Numbered from the stretch's first letter, positions 1 through 7,696 are shown. The stretch: DNA of 39,246 nt from Candidatus Spechtbacteria bacterium RIFCSPLOWO2_12_FULL_38_22 (GCA_001820055.1 MHOK01000024.1:1-39246), one strand, 5' to 3'. Notes: generated from the sequence alone by a model not told the origin. Program-made: numbers and translations.

Positions 1-1
1 A

Positions 2-403
2 GAAGGAATTATAAATACTCCCAAAAAAAGGGCTCACTCTACACGCGATAGAAAGAAAGGAGAATCTAAAGAGGATAAACCTAAGGTTGTGATACAAAAC
101 GAACCCTCTATTAAAACTGACGATACAAAACAAGTGGAGGCAACTTCTCAAGAGGTAGATACTAAAGATGAAAAAGAGGAAGTAGTAGAAGATAAGCAGG
201 TAGTAGAAGATAAGCAGGTAGCAGAAGATAATAAAGAGGCGGTGGTAGAACTGACAGTAGAACAGGAGGTAGTCAATAAGGAGGTGAGCGAAAGCAAAAA
301 AGAAGAAGAAATTGAAAACAGCAGCCCTATCACGGACGGTATTCAAGAAAAAAAAGAACCCGAGGTCAGTATAGATAATATGGATAAGAACGCTGAAGAA
401 TAG
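2..403 (+). CDS. rpsP: Probable 30S ribosomal protein S16, C-terminal part with long charged tail (5' end outside window)
   Basis: The frame is open from the left edge, so the start lies outside the window; the stop is TAG. The first visible residues (EGIINTPKKRAHSTRDRKKG) fit the basic C-terminal end of bacterial S16, which binds 16S rRNA in the 30S subunit. The remaining roughly 110 residues are a low-complexity Glu/Lys/Val tail with a short tandem repeat (VVEDKQ, then VAEDNK) and no fold I recognise. The identification rests mainly on context: S16, KhpA and TrmD are neighbours in many bacteria, and khpA and trmD follow here. RimM, usually found between them, is missing. Acidic tails on ribosomal proteins occur in CPR genomes, but the S16 core itself is not visible, so this could be another basic protein with an acidic tail. 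Confidence 0.5.
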   Translation, partial: EGIINTPKKRAHSTRDRKKGESKEDKPKVVIQNEPSIKTDDTKQVEATSQEVDTKDEKEEVVEDKQVVEDKQVAEDNKEAVVELTVEQEVVNKEVSESKKEEEIENSSPITDGIQEKKEPEVSIDNMDKNAEE

Positions 404-445
404 AAGTGCTGATATGTTTTGTCGCATACTTTTATTGGATAATGC

Positions 446-474
446 TTGACAGAACCATAAAAGTAGAGTACAAT
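446..474 (+). promoter_or_regulatory. Sigma-70-type promoter for khpA
   Basis: TTGACA at 446-451, a 17-nt spacer and TACAAT at 469-474. It implies a leader of about 62 nt before the khpA ATG. No Shine-Dalgarno sequence lies just before the start. Confidence 0.75.
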
Positions 475-543
475 TACACAAAAGAAAAAGAAAGGTCGCC
501 TGTTTGTATATAATCTTGAATTACAATTAATCACGAAATCAGT

Positions 544-882
544 ATGGCTAAAACACAAGTAGATCAAGAATTTCTTACATTTCTTGTTCAATCATTAGTA
601 GACAACCCAGACGATGTAACAGTTGACCGAAAGGTTGACGAAATGGGCGTTCTACTTACACTTAAGGTTAATGCGGCTGACATGGCTCAAATTATTGGCC
701 GACAAGGCGCTACTGCTCATGCGATTCGTTCGCTTTTGAGAATTGTAGGGCTAAAGAATAACGCTAGGGTTAATTTGAAGATTGAAGAGCCAGAGGGATC
801 AACAAGAGTTCCAAGACCAGAGGGATCAACAAGAGTTCCAAGGAAGAGTGTTGATGTAGAAAGTGCTGTGGGCGACTTATAA
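544..882 (+). CDS. khpA: KH-domain RNA-binding protein KhpA (YlqC family)
   Basis: A 112-residue protein with a single KH fold. The N-terminal helix (FLTFLVQSLVDNPDDV) and the nucleic-acid-binding loop IIGRQGATAHAIRSLL around residues 50-65, with the GxxG signature GRQG, are typical of KhpA, which binds RNA and in other bacteria partners KhpB in cell-division and envelope control. The length is slightly above the usual 75-90 residues because the C-terminus contains a perfect 27-bp tandem duplication (790-843) giving two copies of PEGSTRVPR. The gene has its own consensus promoter at 446-474 and a strong terminator right after it, so it appears to be monocistronic. The ATG at 544 fits the domain start and is not preceded by a Shine-Dalgarno motif. 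Confidence 0.88.
   Translation: MAKTQVDQEFLTFLVQSLVDNPDDVTVDRKVDEMGVLLTLKVNAADMAQIIGRQGATAHAIRSLLRIVGLKNNARVNLKIEEPEGSTRVPRPEGSTRVPRKSVDVESAVGDL
790..843 (+). repeat. 27-bp tandem duplication inside khpA
   Basis: Two head-to-tail copies of a 27-bp unit, each encoding PEGSTRVPR in frame, lie downstream of the KH fold in a part of the protein unlikely to be structured. Confidence 0.9.
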
Positions 883-910
883 TATTTTACATTTCAACTT
901 ATAACAAAAA

Positions 911-942
911 GAAAACAATCCGCATTTATGCGGATTGTTTTC
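911..942 (+). terminator. Rho-independent terminator of khpA
   Basis: Perfect 14-bp arms (911-924 and 929-942) with a 4-nt loop. The arm ends in TTGTTTTC. It separates khpA from the trmD promoter only 8 bp downstream. Confidence 0.85.
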
Positions 943-949
943 TTGATAG

Positions 950-955
950 TATAAT
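950..955 (+). promoter_or_regulatory. -10 box of trmD, probable leaderless start
   Basis: A perfect TATAAT ends 6 nt before the trmD ATG at 962. Transcription should therefore begin at or next to the start codon. I see no good -35 box. Confidence 0.65.
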
Positions 956-961
956 AAATAT

Positions 962-1960
962 ATGTCCAATAAACCAAAGATTATTTTTGATGTTTTAACG
1001 ATATTTCCGGAAATGTTTCCATCTTATTTTGGTGGTTCTATTTTAGGCAAAGCCCAAGAGGCTGGATACATAAAAATAAACGTACATAATTTGCGTGATT
1101 TTGCCCAAGGCCTACCTGCGCCGCGGCCGGGTACCTATTTTGTGTATGCTATTTTGTGCGATAATGAAGATATTTATATTGGCCAAACAGGTAATTTAGA
1201 ATTAAGGTGGCGTAGACATATTGAGGGTACTGCGGCACAGCACACAAAAAAGCATAAGCCTAAGCAACTTATTCATTATGAAATATATGATAGTCGCGAA
1301 AAAGCTGTTGAAAGAGAAAAATGGTTAAAAACTGGATTTGGTCGAAAATGGCTAAAAAAAGAGTGGAAAGCCGGCCGGACGCGGCAGGCAGGCAAACATA
1401 AAATAACAGATGATATGGCATACGGAGGAATAAGCGGTATGGTTATGAAAGTAGAACCTATATATTATGCGGTGGAAGCTTTAAAAAAGAAGGTTAGAAC
1501 TCGTAAGCGTAGGATAATTTTACTTTCTGCTAAGGGTGAGCTATTAAAACAAAAAAAAGTTCGTGAACTTGGGGAATTGAAACACATAATTTTAATTGCT
1601 GGCCATTATAAGGGGGTAGATGAAAGAGTCGCAAAATATATCGCCGACGAGGAACTTTCGGTAGGTGAGTATGTTATTACCGGAGGCGAGGTTCCGGCAA
1701 TGCTTGTTGTAGATGCGGTAAGTCGTATGGTTTCTGGAGTAATAGGGAAAGACGAAAGTAAAAAGGGTGAATCGTTTTCCTCGGGGGTTAAATATGAGCA
1801 CGGAGTTTATACGCGGCCAGCCGAGTTTTCGCCTAAAAAGGGAAAAGCATGGAAGGTGCCGGATGTTTTACTCTCTGGACATCATAAAGAAATAGCTTCT
1901 TGGCGTGACGCTAATCGAGAGACCACGTCCATAAAAAAGCGCGGGAGGCATGGGGGGTAA
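962..1960 (+). CDS. trmD: tRNA (guanine-37-N1)-methyltransferase TrmD with an in-frame GIY-YIG nuclease domain
   Basis: TrmD methylates G37 next to the anticodon using S-adenosylmethionine. Residues 1-50 and 145-332 are TrmD: N-terminal IFPEMF, MAYGGISGM around 152-160, and the trefoil-knot SAM site with GHYKGVDERV (214-223) and VGEYVITGGEVPAM (234-247). Arg255 matches E. coli Arg154. The catalytic Asp169 of E. coli aligns without gaps to Glu270. Residues 51-144 are a complete GIY-YIG domain inserted between the positions matching E. coli residues 44 and 45; the frame is kept and there is no stop. The C-terminus ends about 35 residues early compared with E. coli. The gene may make a fusion enzyme, or function may be reduced; neither can be decided from sequence. 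The start at 962 fits both the family and the -10 box just upstream. Confidence 0.9.
   Translation: MSNKPKIIFDVLTIFPEMFPSYFGGSILGKAQEAGYIKINVHNLRDFAQGLPAPRPGTYFVYAILCDNEDIYIGQTGNLELRWRRHIEGTAAQHTKKHKPKQLIHYEIYDSREKAVEREKWLKTGFGRKWLKKEWKAGRTRQAGKHKITDDMAYGGISGMVMKVEPIYYAVEALKKKVRTRKRRIILLSAKGELLKQKKVRELGELKHIILIAGHYKGVDERVAKYIADEELSVGEYVITGGEVPAMLVVDAVSRMVSGVIGKDESKKGESFSSGVKYEHGVYTRPAEFSPKKGKAWKVPDVLLSGHHKEIASWRDANRETTSIKKRGRHGG
1110..1393 (+). mobile_element. GIY-YIG cassette with inverted ends inserted in trmD
   Basis: About 282 bp (94 codons) interrupts TrmD. Its ends are imperfect GC-rich inverted repeats of about 22-24 bp (1110-1131 and 1370-1393), and a GGC codon stands at both junctions, as a short target duplication would leave. 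Inside is a GIY-YIG fold: FVYAI for the first motif, IYIGQTGN for the second, Arg82 and His86, and the catalytic Glu119 in EREKWLK. All expected catalytic positions are present, so the domain could be an active endonuclease. The GC-rich ends differ in composition from trmD. There are no intein splicing motifs. Confidence 0.8.
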
Positions 1961-1971
1961 AAGAAATCTTA

Positions 1972-2059
1972 CAAAATAAAAACGCACATTTTGTATTTCA
2001 CTTTCGCTCGCTATGCTCGCTAGCGTTTGCAACGATATAAAATGTGAGTTTTTATTTTG
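1972..2059. repeat. Long hairpin repeat, copy 1
   Basis: Arms of about 26 bp (near perfect) around a 36-nt loop containing CTCGCTAGCGTTTGCAAC. The same loop and the inner arm recur at 35242-35343, but the outer arms differ between copies. It lies just after trmD and ends in a T-rich run, so it may also terminate trmD transcription. Confidence 0.8.
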
Positions 2060-2172
2060 CGAGTATCATATTTGCTTTTTATTTTGTTTATTGCTACGAT
2101 ACCTTTGATACAAATATAAATTGTAACTAATTTTGCATCACTTACGGTTACGATGTGATGGCGGTATTTAGT

Positions 2173-2201
2173 TTGACAATAAAAGTTGCAAGTATTATAT
2201 T
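2173..2201 (+). promoter_or_regulatory. Promoter of the 16S rRNA unit
   Basis: TTGACA at 2173-2178, a 17-nt spacer and TATATT at 2196-2201, about 280 bp upstream of mature 16S. A second TTGACA at 2218 has no well-spaced -10. Confidence 0.7.
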
Positions 2202-2331
2202 GTTATAGGCAAGTTATTTGACAATTTAATAGTAGATTAAAACAACTATTTGTCTTAGTAGCTAAGAGGCTACAGGTGATAGGTGCTTAGGAACCTAAAA
2301 CCTAGTAACCTAAAACCTAGTTTATGACATT

Positions 2332-2349
2332 TAATAGTTGTTTCGGATA
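2332..2349 (+). other. 5' arm of precursor-16S processing stalk
   Basis: These 18 nt are complementary to 4595-4612 with one G-U pair. The pairing encloses the whole 16S gene and is the expected site for RNase III-type processing. Confidence 0.8.
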
Positions 2350-2483
2350 AGTTTTTGTTTTAAACAAAAACACCGAGTGCTTTAATATGTATATTTATAT
2401 TAGAGTGTTCTGGTTCTATTTTTTAGAGTTTATACATTTAATTATGTAGAAGCGAATCATTTAATGAGTCGCAAGTCAACTCT

Positions 2484-4432
<1,949 letters not shown>

Positions 4433-4594
4433 GTTTTATTTTTCTTTTTATCTTGCCAAAACATTATGTGGCGGCGGATATGAATTTTAAAGCGATGGTC
4501 GGTCAGATATCGAGATACGGAATTTCTATCTCGATCTGCAAGCGATGACATATCACGCTTAATATATGTCTGCTTATAGGAAAGCTATTTTAGA

Positions 4595-4612
4595 TATCCG
4601 AAGCAACTATTA
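4595..4612 (+). other. 3' arm of precursor-16S processing stalk
   Basis: Complementary to 2332-2349. Its position before the terminator at 4641 shows that the 16S precursor is closed without the 23S. Confidence 0.8.
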
Positions 4613-4640
4613 GGTGTTTATCTACTAAAAATCTACTATT

Positions 4641-4674
4641 AACTAAAAATCTCCCTATAGGGAGATTTTTAGTT
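4641..4674. terminator. Terminator of the 16S unit
   Basis: A perfect 34-nt palindrome (17-bp arms, no spacer between them) with a T-rich 3' arm. It lies 29 nt after the processing stalk. Confidence 0.8.
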
Positions 4675-4711
4675 AATGCAGTATTCAAAACGACAAGCAG
4701 GGTAAGTGTTG

Positions 4712-4717
4712 TATAAT
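4712..4717 (+). promoter_or_regulatory. -10 box upstream of the phosphatase gene
   Basis: TATAAT about 51 bp before the ATG at 4769. No clear -35 box. The leader contains TAGGAG ending 9-10 nt before the ATG, one of few Shine-Dalgarno-like sequences in the window. Confidence 0.5.
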
Positions 4718-4768
4718 AAGCAAAAATATGGCATTATAGCGTAAGTTCTGTTCTAGGAGCATAATGCG

Positions 4769-5860
4769 ATGAAAAGAAAGGTTTTGCCATTCTTGCTTTC
4801 TATTTCTGTTTTAGCAGGAAGTTTTATAAACCAATCTTCATACGCGCAAGATAGTGTCGCAAACGACACCACAAGCTCATTTACAATTGTCATTTTACCA
4901 GATACTCAATACTATTCCGAAAGTTATCCAGAAATATTTATGTCGCAGACAAGATGGATAAAAGAATATGCGCAAGAACTAAATATAAAGATTGTTCTGC
5001 ACGAGGGAGATATAACAAATACAAATACAGCTTCAGAATGGATTGTTGCTCAAAGAAGCATGAGAGTTTTAGATGGTACCATTCCCTATGTAATGTCCGT
5101 AGGGAATCACGATATGGGAAAAAACGGAAGAGCAGACACCAGAGATACTCGTTTGTTTAATAGATATTTTCCCCAGTCAAGATACGAGAGTTCAGAAAAT
5201 TTCGGTGGGGTTTTTGAAGAAGGTAAGCTAGACAACGCTTTTTATTTATTTACCGCAGGGAATAAAAAATGGTTAGTGCTAACTTTAGAATTTAGACCGC
5301 GGAATAATGTCCTTGTGTGGGCAAATTCTGTTGTAGAAAAATACAGTGATAGGTTAGTGATAGTGGTTACCCATAGCTACCTGAATGAGAAAAACGTAAG
5401 GACATCAAATTCGGGCCTGTCAGGGTCTCAATATGGAATTATAAACGATTCGCAGGGAGCAAATAGCGGTCAGGATATGTGGAAAAAATTTGTAAGTATT
5501 CATGAAAATATTTTATTAGTTTTTAATGGTCATCACGGAGGTGATGGAACAGGAAGGCTTGTAAGCAGAGGTGAAAATGGAAATCTTGTTTATCAAGTCT
5601 TTGCTAATTATCAAGGAATGAAAAACGGAGGAAATGGATTTTTACGAATAATAAAGATAGATACGCTAAGCGGGGAGATTCGCGCTAGAACCTACTCTCC
5701 TTATCTAGATTTATATCTAAGAGATTCAAAAAACCAATTTAAGTTTAAGTATGTGCGTTTTTTGAAAGAAGCTAGTGAGTGTGTGTATTATGAGAGTAAC
5801 TCCCATTCTTTAATTTATAATATGATTTTTTTTAATTGCCTGGGTCCGGTTGCGTTTTAA
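4769..5860 (+). CDS. Secreted calcineurin-like metallophosphoesterase
   Basis: A 363-residue protein with a signal peptide: basic MKRK, a hydrophobic stretch, then SSYAQ around residue 26 as a likely signal peptidase I site. The binuclear-metal motifs of calcineurin-like phosphoesterases follow in order: LPDTQYY (about 44-50), HEGDITN (about 78-84), VGNHD (about 111-115), VTHSY (about 200-204) and NGHHGGD (about 252-258). The enzyme should hydrolyse a phosphoester outside the cytoplasm; the substrate cannot be told. The last 35 residues after KFKYVRFLKE are unrelated to the fold and look degenerate. It sits between 16S and tRNA-Ile, where no protein gene is expected, has its own -10 box and terminator, and so is probably a single-gene insertion into the old rRNA spacer. 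Confidence 0.85.
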   Translation: MKRKVLPFLLSISVLAGSFINQSSYAQDSVANDTTSSFTIVILPDTQYYSESYPEIFMSQTRWIKEYAQELNIKIVLHEGDITNTNTASEWIVAQRSMRVLDGTIPYVMSVGNHDMGKNGRADTRDTRLFNRYFPQSRYESSENFGGVFEEGKLDNAFYLFTAGNKKWLVLTLEFRPRNNVLVWANSVVEKYSDRLVIVVTHSYLNEKNVRTSNSGLSGSQYGIINDSQGANSGQDMWKKFVSIHENILLVFNGHHGGDGTGRLVSRGENGNLVYQVFANYQGMKNGGNGFLRIIKIDTLSGEIRARTYSPYLDLYLRDSKNQFKFKYVRFLKEASECVYYESNSHSLIYNMIFFNCLGPVAF

Positions 5861-5885
5861 AATCCTAAGGTTTCTTAGGATTTTT
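5861..5885 (+). terminator. Terminator of the phosphatase gene
   Basis: AATCCTAAG (5861-5869) pairs with CTTAGGATT (5874-5882), followed by T residues. It starts directly after the stop codon. Confidence 0.8.
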
Positions 5886-5938
5886 ATTTACTGACCCTTT
5901 TATGATTTATTAAAGTACTTAATTAAGTGTTAAAATTA

Positions 5939-5967
5939 TTGCAAGCGTGATTAAATTTTAGTATAGT
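5939..5967 (+). promoter_or_regulatory. Promoter of tRNA-Ile
   Basis: TTGCAA at 5939-5944, a 17-nt spacer and TATAGT at 5962-5967. The mature tRNA begins 15 nt after the -10 box, so the tRNA is independent of 16S transcription. Confidence 0.6.
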
Positions 5968-5981
5968 GTATCTTATGATGC

Positions 5982-6056
5982 GCGCGTGTAGCTCAGTTCG
6001 GTTAGAGCACGCCTCTGATAAGGGCGAGGTCCTAGGTTCGAATCCTAGCACGCGCA
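5982..6056 (+). tRNA. tRNA-Ile (GAU anticodon)
   Basis: Full cloverleaf: 7-bp acceptor stem (GCGCGTG with CACGCGC), D arm GCTCAGTTCGGTTAGAGC, anticodon loop CTGATAA with anticodon GAT, and T arm CTAGGTTCGAATCCTAG. Discriminator base A. CCA is not encoded. It is one of the two tRNAs normally found between 16S and 23S. Confidence 0.95.
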
Positions 6057-6125
6057 CTGATTTTTGTCCAAATCTTTGATTTGGTTACAAAAATCAGTGC
6101 CAGCCGTAGCGTAGCGAAGGCTGGC
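6055..6125. repeat. Two nested palindromes directly after tRNA-Ile
   Basis: First hairpin 6055-6099: outer arms of 13 bp (CACTGATTTTTGT and its complement) and an inner CCAAATC/GATTTGG hairpin. Its first two bases are the last bases of tRNA-Ile. Second hairpin 6099-6125: GCCAGCC/GGCTGGC around a loop with GTAGCG twice. A related sequence with GCGAAGGCTGG lies inside ssb at 31956-31990. Together they form the 5' flank of the GIY-YIG ORF and could terminate tRNA transcription. Confidence 0.75.
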
Positions 6126-6134
6126 TAAACAACT

Positions 6135-6380
6135 ATGATATATTATGTGTATGTATTGAAAAGTGAACGTGACGGCAAAAGATATATCGGTATTACTAAA
6201 AATGTGAACGTCAGATTGAAGGATCATAATAGGGGCAAGGTAAGGTCAACATACAAACGGCAACCATTAAAACTTCTATATCAGGAAGAATATGCGACAA
6301 CGGGGGAAGCTAAAAATCGTGAGCGATATTTAAAGTCAGGAGCAGGCAGAGAATGGTTAGATCGTAGAAGTATTAAGTAG
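6135..6380 (+). CDS. Stand-alone GIY-YIG nuclease (UPF0213/YhbQ-like), next to tRNA-Ile
   Basis: An 81-residue protein that is just one GIY-YIG domain: YYVYVL near residue 3 for the first motif, RYIGITKN for the second, then Arg and His in VRLKDHN and the catalytic Glu in NRERYLKSG. This matches the small GIY-YIG family that is abundant in CPR genomes; such proteins have a nuclease fold but mostly no known target. The ATG at 6135 opens directly into the first beta strand; there is no Shine-Dalgarno motif. It is bracketed by palindromes (6055-6125 and 6381-6428) and lies 78 bp after tRNA-Ile. The flanks suggest a mobile cassette rather than a resident gene. Confidence 0.85.
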   Translation: MIYYVYVLKSERDGKRYIGITKNVNVRLKDHNRGKVRSTYKRQPLKLLYQEEYATTGEAKNRERYLKSGAGREWLDRRSIK

Positions 6381-6428
6381 TCCGCCTACATTTCATTACG
6401 GCGGACAAATTTTGCAAGGCGAAATTTG
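6381..6428. repeat. Paired palindromes after the first GIY-YIG ORF
   Basis: TCCGCC (6381-6386) pairs with GGCGGA (6400-6405), then CAAATTT (6406-6412) with AAATTTG (6422-6428). The second ends on the first base of the truncated tRNA-Ala copy. Confidence 0.65.
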
Positions 6429-6462
6429 GGCCCGTAGCTCATCTGGTAGAGCGCCTCACTTG
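6428..6462 (+). pseudogene. 5' half of a broken tRNA-Ala
   Basis: These 35 bases equal 6770-6804 of the intact tRNA-Ala exactly. The copy stops after anticodon bases 34-35 (TG of TGC), where the cassette at 6463 begins. Its other half restarts with base 36 at 6858. Confidence 0.9.
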
Positions 6463-6485
6463 TCCCGATTTCTACAAATTTTGAA

Positions 6486-6731
6486 ATGTTTTATTTTTAT
6501 ATTCTAAAATCTAAGAAATTTGGTACATATTATATCGGTATTTCTGGTAATATTGAAGAACGTTGGAAAGCCCACAACAATGGTTTGGTTAAGTCTACTA
6601 AATATAAAAGACCCTGGTCAGTAGTTCACAAAGAAGGTTTCTCAACATTGAAACAAGCAAGAAAAAGAGAATTATATATGAAATCTTTAAAGAGTAGGAA
6701 AGCGATTGAGGGCTTAATAAAACATATTTAA
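6486..6731 (+). CDS. Stand-alone GIY-YIG nuclease inside the tRNA-Ala cassette
   Basis: An 81-residue single-domain GIY-YIG protein: FYFYIL at the N-terminus, YYIGISGN for the second motif, Arg and His in ERWKAHN, and Glu in KRELYMKSL. It is clearly related to the protein at 6135-6380 and to the TrmD insert but not identical, so these are older relatives rather than fresh copies. The start codon lies 6 bp after the left inverted repeat and the stop directly before the right one, so the ORF fills the loop of a long hairpin. No promoter or Shine-Dalgarno motif is clear; it could be read from upstream tRNA transcription. A role as the homing nuclease that cut the tRNA-Ala gene is a hypothesis. 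Confidence 0.85.
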   Translation: MFYFYILKSKKFGTYYIGISGNIEERWKAHNNGLVKSTKYKRPWSVVHKEGFSTLKQARKRELYMKSLKSRKAIEGLIKHI

Positions 6732-6769
6732 AATTTGTTTAGAAATCGAGGATTCTCGATAACAAAGGT

Positions 6770-6842
6770 GGGCCCGTAGCTCATCTGGTAGAGCGCCTCA
6801 CTTGCACTGAGGAGGTGGCAGGTTCGAGTCCTGTCGGGTCCA
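6770..6842 (+). tRNA. tRNA-Ala (UGC anticodon)
   Basis: Complete cloverleaf: acceptor GGGCCCG with CGGGTCC (one G-U), anticodon stem CCTCA/TGAGG, loop CTTGCAC with anticodon TGC, and T arm CAGGTTCGAGTCCTG. Discriminator A. CCA is not encoded in full. Flanking 12-bp inverted repeats extend the acceptor stem to 19 nearly perfect pairs, which is unusual for a bacterial tRNA precursor. Confidence 0.95.
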
Positions 6843-6857
6843 CCTTTGTTATCGGAA

Positions 6858-6878
6858 CACTGAGGAGGTGGCAGGTTC
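6858..6878 (+). pseudogene. Fragment of the 3' half of the broken tRNA-Ala
   Basis: These 21 bases are identical to 6805-6825 of the intact tRNA (anticodon base 36 to the start of the T arm). The fragment begins exactly where the 5' half at 6428-6462 stops, then is cut off by another palindrome starting TTCCGAT. Confidence 0.85.
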
Positions 6879-7034
6879 TTCCGATTTTGTCTCCGCAAGG
6901 CGGAGTAACAAAATCGAGAATCCTCAATATTTCATCAAAATCAAAGATTTTGGAAATATCGGGAGAGTCTTGTTGTGTCCAACAAAATAAACGTTTCAAT
7001 CCGCCAGCTGGCGGATTGAAACGTTTATTTTGTT
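6876..7034. repeat. Stack of palindromes downstream of tRNA-Ala
   Basis: Three structures: CCGATTTTGTCTCCGC against GGCGGAGTAACAAAATCG (about 6881-6914); ATATTTCATCAAAATC against GATTTTGGAAATAT (about 6927-6960); and a perfect 54-bp palindrome without a loop at 6981-7034, centred on CCAGCTGG. The last is followed after 15 bp by the tag -10 box. No gene is seen here. Confidence 0.8.
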
Positions 7035-7049
7035 TAGTAGTATTGATGG

Positions 7050-7055
7050 TATAAT
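7050..7055 (+). promoter_or_regulatory. -10 box of tag, probable leaderless start
   Basis: A perfect TATAAT ends 7 nt before the ATG at 7063, which is also where homology to Tag begins. This decides the start: an ATG at 7057 would lie upstream of the expected transcription start. Confidence 0.65.
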
Positions 7056-7062
7056 TATGCAT

Positions 7063-7647
7063 ATGGAAAAAATTAAAAAACGTTGTCCGTGGGTTCCAAA
7101 GGATAACTTACTATACGAAAAATACCACGATATTGAATGGGGTGTTCCAACACACAACGATAGAAAGCTGTTTGAATTTTTGGTCCTTGAAAGTGCCCAA
7201 GCGGGTCTTTCGTGGGAAACAATATTAAAAAAGAGAAAAGGTTACAAAAAACTATTTGCTAATTTTAATCCTCAAAAAGTTGTAGTTTTTACGAAACGGG
7301 ATGTTACAAGATTGCTTAACCTTACAACATCAGAAATTATAAGAAATCGTTCAAAAATAGAAGCAACGATAAATAATGCAAAAAAATTTTTGGAAGTTCA
7401 AAAAGAATTCGGTACTTTTTCAAAATATCAATGGGGTTTTGTGGGTGGCAAGCAAATTGTAAACAAAGTACGCAGAATACAAGATTATAAAGTTTCAACA
7501 TCGCAGTCAGACGCGATGGCAAAGGATATGAAAAAACGCGGATTTAAATTTTTAGGTTCAACCACGCTTTATGCTCATATGCAGGCCGTTGGCATGGTGA
7601 ACGATCACGCGGTTGATTGTTTTAGGTATAGGGAAGTTATGAAGTAA
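7063..7647 (+). CDS. tag: DNA-3-methyladenine glycosylase I
   Basis: A 194-residue protein close in length to E. coli Tag (187). It removes 3-methyladenine from alkylated DNA as the first step of base excision repair. Family marks run along the protein: KKRCPW with the first zinc cysteine, YHDIEWGVP with the zinc histidine, LESAQAGLSWETILKKR with the catalytic Glu, KIEATINNAK, KKRGFKFLGSTTLYAHMQAVG, and NDHAVDC giving the last zinc His and Cys. The start at 7063 is set by the TATAAT 7 nt upstream. It stands alone after a palindrome stack and before the hom promoter; nothing suggests an operon. Confidence 0.93.
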   Translation: MEKIKKRCPWVPKDNLLYEKYHDIEWGVPTHNDRKLFEFLVLESAQAGLSWETILKKRKGYKKLFANFNPQKVVVFTKRDVTRLLNLTTSEIIRNRSKIEATINNAKKFLEVQKEFGTFSKYQWGFVGGKQIVNKVRRIQDYKVSTSQSDAMAKDMKKRGFKFLGSTTLYAHMQAVGMVNDHAVDCFRYREVMK

Positions 7648-7696
7648 ATTGTTAAACTTGCGATAGGTCGCCATTTAAAAAAGCATAATAGAGTGC

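Larger units (their letters stand above)
1961..2483 (+). other. Intergenic region and leader of the 16S unit
   Basis: No gene is seen. It holds the hairpin repeat at 1972-2059, a small inverted repeat near 2135-2160, the 16S promoter at 2173-2201, two tandem copies of AACCTAAAACCTAGT around 2291-2321, and the 5' arm of the precursor-16S stalk at 2332-2349. The sequence AACAACTATT near 2241 could compete with the 3' arm for pairing with the 5' arm. Confidence 0.7.
4433..4768 (+). other. 16S trailer and upstream region of the phosphatase
   Basis: No gene is seen. It contains a stem-loop around 4505-4540 (ATCGAGATA paired with TATCTCGAT), the 3' stalk arm (4595-4612), a direct repeat of CTAAAAATCT ahead of the terminator at 4641-4674, and a TATAAT box at 4712-4717. 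Confidence 0.6.
6463..6857 (+). mobile_element. Cassette carrying a GIY-YIG ORF plus a complete tRNA-Ala, inserted in a tRNA-Ala anticodon
   Basis: About 395 bp separates the two matching halves of an older tRNA-Ala (6428-6462 and 6858-6878). The ends are short inverted repeats (TCCCGAT at 6463, ATCGGAA at 6851-6857; one mismatch). Inside are two modules: an inverted repeat of about 20 bp (CCCGATTTCTACAAATTTT against AAAATTTGTTTAGAAATCGAG) around the nuclease ORF, and a 12-bp inverted repeat (GATAACAAAGGT against ACCTTTGTTATC) directly around the intact tRNA. The insertion thus appears to carry its own repair copy of the gene it broke. The order of events is inference. Confidence 0.7.

Noticed and set aside
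1112-1393. TrmD insert as an intein
   Set aside because: No N-terminal Cys/Ser block, no His-Asn end and no Hint fold; the insert is just a GIY-YIG domain.
6463-6804. Group I intron in the anticodon loop of tRNA-Ala
   Set aside because: No P7 strands or P1 pairing are visible, and a full tRNA 5' half is repeated before the 3' half, so splicing would not be needed.
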